Source of the DNA: Streptomyces sp. CoH27
Lineage (GTDB): Bacteria > Actinomycetota > Actinomycetes > Streptomycetales > Streptomycetaceae
Assembly (NCBI RefSeq): GCF_020181035.1
Contig: NZ_JAIQYY010000020.1
Location: 170,456 to 220,374, forward strand
Length of the DNA: 49,919 nucleotides
Reading direction: 5' to 3'
Shown here: positions 34,361 through 43,613 of the stretch, in pieces
Position numbering within the stretch: the first letter of the stretch is position 1
Layout: the number at the start of each line of letters is the position of its first letter
The notes under the pieces: generated by a model
Databases searched by the model: none
What the model saw: the letters and a program-made list of their open reading frames with translations, nothing else
Told to the model about the DNA's origin: nothing
Translations under genes and position numbers: made by a program

Positions 34361-35094
34361 GCTCGCCCACCTCCGCCCTTCATTACGGCTGAATCGCTCG
34401 GTCCCGTGTCCGTGGGGCTCTGCTGCGGAGTCCCCGTTGCCGGTGGGACGGCTGCCCCCTCCACCCGGTTCCGTCCCGGCCCAGGTTCCTTTTCGCCTGC
34501 ACCCACGCCCCCGCTGCCTTCGGGCCGTAGATGGGTGAGCAGCGGCAGGAGTCTCGCTCTGCCCCGGGCGCACCGGCTCTTCACCGTCCCCGTGGGCACA
34601 TCGAGGATCCGGGCGGCCTCGGCCACGGGATACCCCTGCATGTCCACCAGGACCAGAGCGGCCCGCTGCTCCTGTGGCAGTGTGCCGAGTGCCTTGAGCA
34701 GCTGGCGGTGCACATCGTTGCGCTCGGCCGGTGCCGAGGCCGACTCGTGCGGCTCCAGCAGCTGCTCCAGCCGCTCCGTGTCGTCGACCGGCGAGGTCTT
34801 CCGAGAGGCCACCTTGCGGGCCCGGTCCAGGCAGGCATTCACCGTGATCCGGTGCAGCCACGTCGTGACCGCCGACTGCCCACGGAAGGTGTGGGCGGCC
34901 CGGTACGCCGACACCAGGGCGTCCTGAACCGCGTCCGCGGCCTCTTCACGGTCGCCCAGCGTCCGCAGAGCGACCGCCCAGAGCCGGTCCCGATGCCGCC
35001 GCACTATCTCGCCGAAGGCGTCGGGGTCGCCCTCCACGTGGCGGGTGAGCAGCTCCTTGTCGCTCACCCCGTCGTATCCGGCGCCCTCCGCCAT
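34357..35094 (-). CDS. sigM: ECF RNA polymerase sigma factor SigM
   Basis: 245 residues from the ATG at 35094 with GGAGGGGC upstream. Sigma region 2 is in FGEIVRRHRDRLWAVALRTL, with DREEAADAVQDALVSAYR and TWLHRITVNACLDRAR following. Region 4 has LPQEQRAALVLVDMQGYPVAEAA and VPTGTVKSRCARGRARL. A Gly/Pro-rich tail of about 55 residues follows region 4 and is longer than usual. The gene order pseudokinase-sigM-anti-sigma-trxB-trxA is that of Rv3910-Rv3914 in M. tuberculosis, hence the symbol. Confidence 0.93.
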   Translation of the reverse strand: MAEGAGYDGVSDKELLTRHVEGDPDAFGEIVRRHRDRLWAVALRTLGDREEAADAVQDALVSAYRAAHTFRGQSAVTTWLHRITVNACLDRARKVASRKTSPVDDTERLEQLLEPHESASAPAERNDVHRQLLKALGTLPQEQRAALVLVDMQGYPVAEAARILDVPTGTVKSRCARGRARLLPLLTHLRPEGSGGVGAGEKEPGPGRNRVEGAAVPPATGTPQQSPTDTGPSDSAVMKGGGGRA

Positions 35095-35118
35095 CTGCCC
35101 CTCCGCTCGGGTGAGACG

Positions 35119-36840
35119 TCAGCCCGCGAACTGCACTTCGCCGATGGCCTGCTTGTAGCCGGCCCCGGCGTACGAGGACGCGTCCGCACCCGAGTACGGC
35201 ACAGCGGTCAGCCACACGAGGACATACTGAGCCTTCGCCGGCTTGCTGACCTTCACCGTGGCGGTGGTGCCGGTGGTCGTGGTTTTGCCGATCTGGTGCA
35301 TCGAGTCCAGGGACGCCGGTGCCAGCGAGTCGGCCGCGTACAGCTCGACCGTTGTGTGGTCGCCGGGGTAGCGAAGGCTGATGGTGGCCGTGCTGAGGGT
35401 TTTGGCCGAGCCCAGGTCGTAGACGATGCCGACACCCGGCTTGTAGGGCGCGATCGCGGGACCTTCGTTGAAGGTCTTGGTACGCCAGTACGTCGAGGCG
35501 TTCCCGTCGTACGTCTTGGCCACATCGCCGGGGTGCTGGGGGTCTCCCTTGGCGACGAACTCCTGGCTGCCCTTGATGCTGATGGGCGTCGGCTTCGGCT
35601 TGGCGGCCCCCTTGTCCCCGTCGTCGGTCTGCTGGCTCTTGTTGGTGTCGTCGGACTTGCCGCCCTGGTCCATCAGGGCGTCTGCCAACTGCCAGCTGCC
35701 CAGGCCGAGGGCGGCGATGAGGAGGGCCGACACGGCCCACTTCAGGGCCTTGCCGGTGCGGCTCTGCAGCGGAGGCGGCGGGGGTGCGATCGGCTGGGTG
35801 ACACCGGGGTGCGGCGCCGGGCGGCCGTACGTGCCCTGCTGGTAGGACGTGCGCTGGTAGTCCGGCGGGGACGTGAACGCCGGCTCCGGCGGGCGGATGC
35901 GGGGCATCTCGCCGATCGCCTTCACCAGCTCCTCCGGCGTGGTGCACGGAGCCTCGTGCCGGGACGCGGTGGCCCCGTCGTTGGCGAGCGCGCGCATGGA
36001 CAGTTCGGACAGGCCCCGGTGGACACCGGCGCGCACCTGGTCCGGCGCGATGAGGCCGACGCCCTTGGGCAGGCCGGACAGGCCGTACGCGTCGCTCTCG
36101 TACGGCCAGCGCTGGGTCAGCGCCGCGTACAGCAGGGCTCCGATCGCCTCGGTGTCCGTGCGCTGCGGGGTGTCGGAGCTGATGCCGCGCAGCGCGGCGT
36201 TCACGGCGAGGCCGCGGATGCGCCACTGGCCGGTCGAGGTGCGCAGTACAGCGTTGGGGTTCAGCCGCAGATGGGCGAGGCCCTCGCGGTGCGCGGCGGC
36301 CATGGCGGAGGCGATCTGACTGACCATCTGGTAGGCGTCGTGCGGCTCCAGCGGGGTGGCCGCGAGCAGCGCGGTCAGCTCAGTGGCGTCGGGCAGCCAT
36401 TCGTGCACGACGTAGACGAGATCGTTCTCCTCGACGGCGTCCAGGACCTGGACGAAGCGCGGGTCGCCGAGCAGGGCGGAGGAGCGGGCCGCAGCCAGGA
36501 CGGAACGGGCCCGTGTGTGGTCCGCGGGCAGGATGTGGACACCGACGGCACGACGGAGTTTCTCGTCGACCGCACGCCAACTGCTGAATCCGTCCAGACG
36601 GGTGACGCACTCCTCCAGTCGGTAGCGTCTGGCGAGCTTGTGACCGCTGTGCAGTTCGGGGGACGACGTCTTCTCTCCAGGACCGTCGATTGAGCTGCTC
36701 CCCTGCGCCTTGTCGCTGCCCTTGTCCCGCTCCGGGTTCATGGCCACCCCGTCGGCCGTGGACTGGTCCGCCTTGGCGGTCAGCGGCTGCTCACCGCTGT
36801 TGTCTGCCACGTCGACGGCAGCCGTGCTCCGTTCCGCCAC
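35119..36840 (-). CDS. Membrane pseudokinase with C-terminal discoidin-like domain
   Basis: 573 residues from the GTG at 36840, which has GGGGAGG upstream; a GTG at 36900 is a weaker alternative. A kinase-like domain lies at about 65-325, but the catalytic loop reads LAHLRLNPNAVL instead of HRDxKPxN and the DFG region reads IRGLAVN, so catalysis is very unlikely. A Pro-rich segment, one membrane helix (WAVSALLIAALGLGSWQLA) and an extracellular beta domain (YDGNASTYWRTKTFNEGPA to the end, F5/8-like) follow. In M. tuberculosis these parts are fused to MviN, where the phosphorylated pseudokinase recruits FhaA. Here the protein is encoded separately next to murJ and probably regulates it. Confidence 0.88.
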   Translation of the reverse strand: MAERSTAAVDVADNSGEQPLTAKADQSTADGVAMNPERDKGSDKAQGSSSIDGPGEKTSSPELHSGHKLARRYRLEECVTRLDGFSSWRAVDEKLRRAVGVHILPADHTRARSVLAAARSSALLGDPRFVQVLDAVEENDLVYVVHEWLPDATELTALLAATPLEPHDAYQMVSQIASAMAAAHREGLAHLRLNPNAVLRTSTGQWRIRGLAVNAALRGISSDTPQRTDTEAIGALLYAALTQRWPYESDAYGLSGLPKGVGLIAPDQVRAGVHRGLSELSMRALANDGATASRHEAPCTTPEELVKAIGEMPRIRPPEPAFTSPPDYQRTSYQQGTYGRPAPHPGVTQPIAPPPPPLQSRTGKALKWAVSALLIAALGLGSWQLADALMDQGGKSDDTNKSQQTDDGDKGAAKPKPTPISIKGSQEFVAKGDPQHPGDVAKTYDGNASTYWRTKTFNEGPAIAPYKPGVGIVYDLGSAKTLSTATISLRYPGDHTTVELYAADSLAPASLDSMHQIGKTTTTGTTATVKVSKPAKAQYVLVWLTAVPYSGADASSYAGAGYKQAIGEVQFAG

Positions 36841-36958
36841 CGTCGTCCCTGCCTCCCCATCCGTTGCACGCTGTCCGACGCCGAAACCAATTGTGCCCAC
36901 AGTCCGCCGCTATGCACGACACACGGCGGCGGACGAAGGTTGTGCGGCTGCCCCCGCC

Positions 36959-39358
36959 TCAGCGCCCCAGCCGCCCGCGCACCATGCCCACGAGCGAGTT
37001 GAGTTCGTCGATCCGCATACGGCGGGCGGCGACGAAGAAGACGCCGAGCAGGGCGGCACCGCCGACGAGCAGCGCGGCGAAGGAGCCGACGACGCCCTGA
37101 CCGAGGGTGTGCCCGATGCCGTAGCAGGCCGCGCCGCTGAGCAGGGCCGCCGGGACCGAGGCGATGCACAGCCGCGCGTACGTCCGCAGCACCCGGGCCC
37201 CGTCCAGGTCGCCGCCCAGCCGCTTGCGCAGCCTGCGCCAGGCGACGCCCACACCGATCGCGTAGGCCAGGCCGTACGCGGCGGCCATGCCGGCGACCGC
37301 CCAGCGGGCGGGCAGCGCGAAGTAGCACAGCGCCGAGGCGCCCGCGTTGACGACGGCGACGATGACCGTGTTGTAGAAGGGGGTGCGGGTGTCCTCGTAG
37401 GCGTAGAAAGCCCGCAGGACGACGTACTGCACCGAGTAGGGGATCAGGCCGAGGCCGAAGGCCATCAGCATGTAGCCCATGTTGGTGGCCGCGTCGGTGC
37501 CCGAGGAGCCGAAGATCAGCGTGCACATCGGGATGCCGAGCGACAGGAAGCCGAAGGCGATCGGGACGATGGCGACCGCGGTGGTCCGCAGGCCCTGCGA
37601 GATGTCGTCGCGGACCGCGCCCGCGTCGCCCTCGGCCGCCGAGCGGGAGATGCGCGGCAGCAGGGCGGCCATCAGGGACACCGTGATGATGGCCTGCGGC
37701 AGGCCCCAGATCAGCTGGGCGTTGGCATAGGCGGCGAAGCCGGTGCCCGCGACGCCGGAGTCCTTGCCGGACGCCGTGGACAGCTGGGTGACGATCATGG
37801 CGCCGGCCTGATTGGCCAGCACGAACAGGATCGTCCACTTGGCGAGCATCGCGGCCTTGCCGAGGCCGTGGCCCCGCCAGTCGAACCGCAGCCGGATCCG
37901 GAAGCCCGTCTCGCGCAGATACGGGATCATCGCCAGCGCCTGGACGACCAGACCGAGCAGCACACCGATCCCGAGCAGCCGCTGGCCCTCCGCCGGGATG
38001 TTCGTGACCGTCATGTGGGAGTGGGAGGCGGTGCCGTAGACCCAGATGAACATGCCGAGCGTCATGATGATGACGATGTTGTTCAGTACCGGGGTCCACA
38101 TCATCGCGCCGAACTTTCCGCGCGCGTTGAGGATCTGACCCATCACCACATGGATGCCCATGAAGAAGATCGAGGGCAGGAAGTAGCGGGTGAAGGTGAC
38201 CGCGACGTCGTTGGCCGCCGGGTTGGAGGCGACCGGGTTGGACAGCAGGCGCACCAGCAGTGGCGCTCCCAGCATCGCGAGTCCGGTCAGCGCGGCCAGC
38301 GCCACCATGACCAGGGTCAGCAGCCGGTTGGCGAACGCCTCGCCGCCGTCGTCGTCCTCCTTCATGGCCCGCACCAGCTGCGGCACGAAGACGGAGTTCA
38401 GGCCACCGCCGACGGTGAGGATGTAGATCATCGTCGGCAGCTGGTAGGCGACCTGGAAGGAGTCGCCGAGGAAGTAGAGGCCGAGCGCGGAGACGATCAG
38501 CGCTGAGCGAACGAAGCCGGTGAGGCGGGAGACCATCGTGCCCGCCGCCATCACCGCGCTGGACTTCAGCAGCCCGGCGGCCTTGCCGCCCTTCTTCGCG
38601 GGCGTGGCGGGAGCGGACTGGGCCGCGGAAGCGGTGGCGACGGCCGGAGCAGTGGCGGCCGCGGCTTCGGCCGCGGGGGCGCTGTACGGCCCGGCGGAGT
38701 CCGGCACCACGGCCGGGGAGTGCACCGGGGGCTGCGCCGGGTTCCCGGGCGCGGCCGGATAGCCGGCCCCGGCGGGTGCACCCTGCTGCCGGTCCTGGCC
38801 GTACGCCTGCGGGTACTGGCCGACCGGGCCGTATCCGCTGCCCGGCGCGGCGGCCGGGCCGGAGAAGGACCGGGGATCGGCGGGCATGTGTCCGCCGCCC
38901 TGTTGCTGGTCCTTGAAGAGATGAGCGAAGGCGTCCGGCTCGTGGTACTCCTCACCGGAGTGCGTGACCAGGTCGTCCACGCCCACGAACTGGGTCGTGC
39001 GCGGATCGTCACCGTACGGCAGGTACGGGTTCGCGCCCTCCGGCTCCGGCGCGGGGGTCTGCGCCCACACCCGAGGGTCGGGGGCGTACGGCGACTGGGC
39101 GGGCGGGGCGTACATCTGCTGCTGGTCGTAGCTGCCAGGCGGGGGCGGCGGGTGCGCGGCACGGTCGTACAGCGCCTCGGCGACCGGGTCCTGAGCGGTC
39201 AGGTCCTGTGCCCGGTAGGGGTCCTGGTCGTAGGCGTCCTGGAGGTACATGTCCGCCGCGTGCTGCGGCGGTACCTGCTGACCGGGCTCCGGCGGCGGCT
39301 CGGGGTAGCCCGAGCCGGCCGCGCCCTGGCCGCGATCACCGTCGTACGGCGCGTTCAT
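36959..39358 (-). CDS. murJ: Lipid II flippase MurJ (MviN)
   Basis: 799 residues from the ATG at 39358, with GAGGTGGGG upstream. The first 260 residues are a disordered cytoplasmic extension rich in Pro, Gln, Tyr and Ala. The polytopic core begins near 262 (GLLKSSAVMAAGTMVSRLTG) and shows about 14 membrane helices typical of the MOP superfamily. MurJ flips lipid II across the membrane for peptidoglycan synthesis. The extension contains PRTTQFVGVDDL, a possible phosphothreonine site of unknown use. The operon order is DUF6049 - murJ - pseudokinase - sigM - anti-sigma. Confidence 0.95.
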   Translation of the reverse strand: MNAPYDGDRGQGAAGSGYPEPPPEPGQQVPPQHAADMYLQDAYDQDPYRAQDLTAQDPVAEALYDRAAHPPPPPGSYDQQQMYAPPAQSPYAPDPRVWAQTPAPEPEGANPYLPYGDDPRTTQFVGVDDLVTHSGEEYHEPDAFAHLFKDQQQGGGHMPADPRSFSGPAAAPGSGYGPVGQYPQAYGQDRQQGAPAGAGYPAAPGNPAQPPVHSPAVVPDSAGPYSAPAAEAAAATAPAVATASAAQSAPATPAKKGGKAAGLLKSSAVMAAGTMVSRLTGFVRSALIVSALGLYFLGDSFQVAYQLPTMIYILTVGGGLNSVFVPQLVRAMKEDDDGGEAFANRLLTLVMVALAALTGLAMLGAPLLVRLLSNPVASNPAANDVAVTFTRYFLPSIFFMGIHVVMGQILNARGKFGAMMWTPVLNNIVIIMTLGMFIWVYGTASHSHMTVTNIPAEGQRLLGIGVLLGLVVQALAMIPYLRETGFRIRLRFDWRGHGLGKAAMLAKWTILFVLANQAGAMIVTQLSTASGKDSGVAGTGFAAYANAQLIWGLPQAIITVSLMAALLPRISRSAAEGDAGAVRDDISQGLRTTAVAIVPIAFGFLSLGIPMCTLIFGSSGTDAATNMGYMLMAFGLGLIPYSVQYVVLRAFYAYEDTRTPFYNTVIVAVVNAGASALCYFALPARWAVAGMAAAYGLAYAIGVGVAWRRLRKRLGGDLDGARVLRTYARLCIASVPAALLSGAACYGIGHTLGQGVVGSFAALLVGGAALLGVFFVAARRMRIDELNSLVGMVRGRLGR

Positions 39359-39403
39359 GCTTACCCCACCTCATCGTCCCGGGCCCACCGGCCACGACAT
39401 CGC

Positions 39404-41785
39404 TCAACGGTCCACTCTCTCACCCGTCCCGGACGGGTCGGCGTTTTCCTGTGCGGTGTCCAGCGGGGGGTCACTCGGCTGCTCAGGGTCGTCTGCCCCG
39501 GCGGGGGCGCCGGAATCCTCGGGTTCCTGCGGGAGACGATCCGAGGGCTCGTCGGGGTTCCCGGGCTCGTCGGTGTCCTCCCCCGCGGTGTCCGGGCCGT
39601 CCTCCTCGGCCTGGCGGGCGGCCGCGCGTTTGCGCTGGGTGTACATCCGGAAGCCGGCGAGGACGAGGAGGAGCACGCCGCCGCCGATGACCAGCATCAC
39701 GGTGGGCGTGACCTCGGTGACCTTCACGTCGAAACTGACGGCGTCGCCGTACTCCTGGCCGTCTTCGGTGTACAGCTGCGCGACGACCGTGACCCGGCCG
39801 TTGGCGTTGGCCGAGGTGGCGAACTTCACGGACTGGCTGTGCCCGCCGGAGATCTCCACCGGTTGCTCGGAGTAGGCCTTGCCGCCGATCTTCAGACGCG
39901 TCGGATTGGACGAGGTGAGGCGCAGGATCAGATGGCCGACGGGCTGGACGAGGTTGTTCTGGACGGTCACCGGGATGGTGGCGCTGCGTCCGGAGAGCTT
40001 GGTCTCCGACTTGTCGATCAGCTTGACCTGGGCGGCCAGTTCGTCGAGCCAGCCCTCCACTCCGTCGCGGTAGCTGCCCGCGTCCCCGCTCCTGCCGCGC
40101 CACGATGTGGACATCTCACGGTTTATGGCCCGCCCGAATGGCGTGACGACGCGGGAGCGGTCGGTGAGTACCACCTGGAAGTTGTCCAGCTTGTCCTGGG
40201 TGCGCGCGATCTGCTGGAACGCCGTCACCGGCAGCTCCTGCTTGCGCAGAGCGGAAGGGTAGGACTGGATCGACGGGATCTGCGTGGTGGCGTTCGGGTC
40301 CGGCTTGTCCTTGGCCGCCGCGGTCAGGTCCTGGGACTGCGACCAGTTCGCACCCTCCAGCGCCTTCAGCGCTGCAGCCATCACCTGGGCCTGGCTCGCC
40401 GTAGGAATCCGCTGCGGGGCGACGACGATGCTGCGCTGCTTGTCCGTCTGCGCGTTCACCTCAAGGCTCTGCGCCAGGAACTTCTGCACCGCGAGCGTAG
40501 AGGTGTCCGCCTTGGTCAGGTCGCCCTCGAAGGCCGTGGAGAGCCGGTCGTCGGCGACCACCGCAGTGATGCCGCCACCCACCGGGCGGGCGGCGGAGGG
40601 CGTGTACGTCAGCCCGGCGGTCTCCTGGAGGCTGTCGCTGCGAGCGATGACGCGGTCGGCTCCGGCGGAGGTCGCGACCTTCATGATCGAGGGGTCCACC
40701 GCGCCTTCCACCGGCCAGGCGAAGTCCGTGGTCGGTGTGACGTGGAGCACGGTCTTGACGGTGGTGGCGGCGACGTCGGTGGCGTCCTTGAGGTGGCTGA
40801 GCGAGCCGGTGACGCTGGTGCCGTTGTGCGCGAGGGATGCCAGGTCCGGGTCGGCGAACGGCAGCGCGACGACCTCCTTGCCCGCCACCGCGTCCTGCAG
40901 GTTCGCCAGCCACTGCTTGGCGAGGACCTGGTGCTCCTTGGAGCCGGGTGTGGTGGTGCCGTTGTCCCCCGGCAGCCGGTAGTTGCCGGTCGCCATCGCG
41001 TCCACCGAGGCCAGCAGGTCCGGGTCGATCACCCAGGTGACGTCGAGGTCCTTGCCGAGATCGACCATCTGGGTCAGCCGGCCGGCCGGGGCCAGCTCCT
41101 TGGCCAGGTCGTCGTTGCCGAACACCGGCGTCTGCAGCTCACCGGCGCCCGTCTTGGCCGTCATGTGGACCGTGGAGATCAGCGGCCACAGGAACGTCGT
41201 CTTCGTCTTGGTGTCGGCCTCGGACGGCTGCCACGGCAGGAACGTCCGCTGGATGCCGAGCATCTGGGACCAGGGCTGGGCGGCGGTCTGGCCGGACAGG
41301 GAGACGTCGAACTCGTAGACCCCGTCCGAGCCCAGGTCGAGCTTGTCCACGGGGACGGAGATGCTGAAGTGCTCGGCGACGCCCGGGGCCAGCGAGGAGA
41401 ACTTCTCCACGTACTTCCCGCCGACCTCGGACCCGGTGGCGCTCTGCACGTCGTCGGAGTGCTGGGCCACGTTGTCGATCGCCGAGCGGGTGGTCAGTGG
41501 GGGCCCCACCAGCAGGCCCACGTGGGCGGCGGTGACGGGTTGCTTGCCGTTGTTGGTCACCGTCCCGGAGACGGTCAGCGTGTCGCCGTCCGTGGGGGCG
41601 TTGGGGGTCAGCGTGTCCAGGGCGACGGACACCGTGTCCGAGGAGGCGGCCTGAGCGGGCGCGGCGGCGGGCAGCTGCAGCAGACCGGCCAGCAGAGGCG
41701 CCCCGGCGAGCAGCGTTCCGGTGCGCCGCAGCCAGCGGCGGGCAGGGGAGGCACTGGTTGCCTGGAAGTCAGCCGCCTCGGCCAC
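39404..41785 (-). CDS. DUF6049 secreted, membrane-anchored protein
   Basis: 793 residues from the GTG at 41785 with GAGGGA upstream. A long signal peptide (TGTLLAGAPLLAGLLQLPAA, Ala-rich end) precedes about 700 extracellular residues with Ig-like beta stretches (DGDTLTVSGTVTNNGKQPV and VTVQNNLVQPVGHLIL). One membrane helix follows (TVMLVIGGGVLLLVLAGF) and then an acidic cytoplasmic tail of about 90 residues. It corresponds by place to Rv3909, upstream of mviN, and ends 45 bp before murJ. Function unknown; the context points to the cell envelope. Confidence 0.9.
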   Translation of the reverse strand: MAEAADFQATSASPARRWLRRTGTLLAGAPLLAGLLQLPAAAPAQAASSDTVSVALDTLTPNAPTDGDTLTVSGTVTNNGKQPVTAAHVGLLVGPPLTTRSAIDNVAQHSDDVQSATGSEVGGKYVEKFSSLAPGVAEHFSISVPVDKLDLGSDGVYEFDVSLSGQTAAQPWSQMLGIQRTFLPWQPSEADTKTKTTFLWPLISTVHMTAKTGAGELQTPVFGNDDLAKELAPAGRLTQMVDLGKDLDVTWVIDPDLLASVDAMATGNYRLPGDNGTTTPGSKEHQVLAKQWLANLQDAVAGKEVVALPFADPDLASLAHNGTSVTGSLSHLKDATDVAATTVKTVLHVTPTTDFAWPVEGAVDPSIMKVATSAGADRVIARSDSLQETAGLTYTPSAARPVGGGITAVVADDRLSTAFEGDLTKADTSTLAVQKFLAQSLEVNAQTDKQRSIVVAPQRIPTASQAQVMAAALKALEGANWSQSQDLTAAAKDKPDPNATTQIPSIQSYPSALRKQELPVTAFQQIARTQDKLDNFQVVLTDRSRVVTPFGRAINREMSTSWRGRSGDAGSYRDGVEGWLDELAAQVKLIDKSETKLSGRSATIPVTVQNNLVQPVGHLILRLTSSNPTRLKIGGKAYSEQPVEISGGHSQSVKFATSANANGRVTVVAQLYTEDGQEYGDAVSFDVKVTEVTPTVMLVIGGGVLLLVLAGFRMYTQRKRAAARQAEEDGPDTAGEDTDEPGNPDEPSDRLPQEPEDSGAPAGADDPEQPSDPPLDTAQENADPSGTGERVDR

Positions 41786-42069
41786 GCGCTCGCCCGTCCC
41801 TCGTCGTCAGTGGTCGTCGGAATGTGCGTCCACGCATGGTAACGAGGCGCGCTGAGGGGAAGTGCCGCGGTCTCCACCACAAGATCGAAGAACTCCGGCG
41901 ACGTGTCCTCTATATCCAGTATCGAGGGGAGAGCTTCCGTACACCGTAAAGGCAGCCCTTGCGCGGGTATGCAGAGAGCTGTCCTGCGCCTCTTTCACCG
42001 GGCCGTCCCGCGATCTTCACCGGGCCGCCCCTGGAAGAAATCGAGGACACCCCTGGTCGCCGGGGCACG

Positions 42070-42086
42070 TACCCTTTTCTGTTGTG
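42070..42086 (+). promoter_or_regulatory. -10 element of a probable leaderless promoter for pcnA
   Basis: TACCCT (42070-42075) lies 8 bp before the GTG at 42084, and no Shine-Dalgarno sequence is present before it. This spacing places the transcription start at or next to the start codon. A matching -35 element is not clear. The rest of the 298-bp gap to the divergent DUF6049 gene shows no gene. Confidence 0.5.
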
Positions 42087-43526
42087 CCGAACCCCAACGA
42101 AGACACTTCCTCTGCCCTGAGCCAGGTGCAGCAGCGCGCGGTCGCTGAGCTGCTGCGGGTGGCCCCGGTCGCCGACGATCTCGCCCGTCGATTCCAGGAG
42201 GCGGGATTCTCCCTCGCCCTGGTCGGCGGATCGGTGCGTGACGCGCTGCTCGGCCGGCTCGGCAACGACCTGGACTTCACCACCGACGCCCGCCCCGAGG
42301 ACGTACTGAAGATCGTGCGTCCCTGGGCGGACGCCGTCTGGGAGGTCGGGATCGCCTTCGGTACGGTCGGCGCACAGAAGGACGGCTACCAGATCGAGGT
42401 GACCACGTACCGGTCGGAGGCGTACGACCGCACCTCGCGCAAGCCCGAGGTGTCGTACGGCGACTCCATCGAGGACGACCTGGTCCGCCGGGACTTCACG
42501 GTCAACGCGATGGCCGTGGCACTGCCGGAGAAGGAGTTCATCGACCCGCACGGCGGCCTGGAGGATCTCGCGGCCCGGGTGCTACGTACGCCGGGCACCC
42601 CCGACGAGTCGTTCTCGGACGATCCGCTGCGGATGATGCGGGCCGCCCGGTTCGCAGCCCAGCTGGACTTCGCGGTAGCCCCCGAGGTCGTCACCGCGAT
42701 GACGGAGATGGCCGGACGCATCGAGATCGTCTCCGCCGAGCGGGTTCGTGACGAGCTGAACAAGCTGCTCCTCTCCGCGTACCCCCGCAAGGGCCTGTCC
42801 CTGTTCGTACAGACCGGGCTCGCCGATCATGTGCTGCCCGAGCTTCCGGCGCTGCGCCTGGAGCGGGACGAGCACCACCGGCACAAGGACGTCTACGAGC
42901 ACACGCTGATCGTCCTGGAGCAGGCGATCGCGCTGGAGCAGCACGGCCCCGATCTCACGCTCCGGCTGGCCGCGCTGCTGCACGACATCGGCAAGCCGCG
43001 CACACGCCGCTTCGAGAAGGACGGCCGGGTCTCCTTCCACCACCACGAGGTGGTCGGCGCCAAGATGACCAAGAAGCGCATGACCGCCCTGAAGTACTCC
43101 AACGAACTGGTGAAGGACGTCTCGCGGCTGGTCGAGCTCCACCTGCGCTTCCACGGCTACGGCACCGGGGAGTGGACGGACTCGGCGGTCCGCCGCTACG
43201 TCCGGGACGGGGGCCCGCTGCTGGGCCGTCTGCACAAGCTGACGCGCTCGGACTGCACCACGCGGAACAAGCGGAAGGCGGCCGCGCTGTCACGGGCCTA
43301 CGACGGCCTGGAGGAGCGCATCGCCCAGCTCCAGAAGCAGGAGGAGCTGGACGCGATCCGCCCGGACCTGGACGGCAACCAGATCATGGAGATCCTGGGC
43401 GTCGGCCCCGGCCCCGCCGTCGGCAAGGCGTACAAGCACATGCTGGAGCTGCGTCTGGACAACGGGCCGATGGAGCACGAAGCGGCGGTGGCGGCGCTCA
43501 AGGAATGGTGGGCCGCGCAGAGCTGA
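42084..43526 (+). CDS. pcnA: CCA-adding enzyme / tRNA nucleotidyltransferase
   Basis: 480 residues from the GTG at 42084. The nucleotidyltransferase head has LVGGSVRDALLGRLGNDLDFTTDA with the catalytic DxD (DLD). It continues with RRDFTVNAMAVAL and the RNA- and nucleotide-binding helices DDPLRMMRAARFAAQL and ERVRDELNKLLLS. An HD domain follows with LAALLHDIGKPRTR and HHHEVVGAK. The enzyme completes or repairs tRNA 3' ends; in this window tRNA-Ala needs it because its gene lacks CCA. The frame is open upstream to 41862, but it is preceded by no ribosome-binding site either. It matches Rv3907c by position. Confidence 0.95.
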   Translation: MPNPNEDTSSALSQVQQRAVAELLRVAPVADDLARRFQEAGFSLALVGGSVRDALLGRLGNDLDFTTDARPEDVLKIVRPWADAVWEVGIAFGTVGAQKDGYQIEVTTYRSEAYDRTSRKPEVSYGDSIEDDLVRRDFTVNAMAVALPEKEFIDPHGGLEDLAARVLRTPGTPDESFSDDPLRMMRAARFAAQLDFAVAPEVVTAMTEMAGRIEIVSAERVRDELNKLLLSAYPRKGLSLFVQTGLADHVLPELPALRLERDEHHRHKDVYEHTLIVLEQAIALEQHGPDLTLRLAALLHDIGKPRTRRFEKDGRVSFHHHEVVGAKMTKKRMTALKYSNELVKDVSRLVELHLRFHGYGTGEWTDSAVRRYVRDGGPLLGRLHKLTRSDCTTRNKRKAAALSRAYDGLEERIAQLQKQEELDAIRPDLDGNQIMEILGVGPGPAVGKAYKHMLELRLDNGPMEHEAAVAALKEWWAAQS

Positions 43527-43550
43527 TCTCTGCCGAAGCGGGATGGCGAT

Positions 43551-43566
43551 GTTTCACGTGAAACAT
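43551..43566. promoter_or_regulatory. parS: parS site 5
   Basis: Perfect TGTTTCACGTGAAACA, extended to a 26-bp perfect palindrome (43546-43571) by GGCGA on the left and TCGCC on the right. It lies 25 bp after pcnA. Confidence 0.97.
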
Positions 43567-43597
43567 CGCCCGTCGGTGCCGCATGGCCGGGTCGGCT

Positions 43598-43613
43598 GTT
43601 TCACGTGAAACAT
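43598..43613. promoter_or_regulatory. parS: parS site 6, overlapping the MFS stop codon
   Basis: Perfect TGTTTCACGTGAAACA, 47 bp centre to centre from site 5. The TGA stop of the minus-strand MFS gene (43603-43601) is part of the site, so the last codons Cys-Phe-Thr-stop are parS. Confidence 0.97.
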
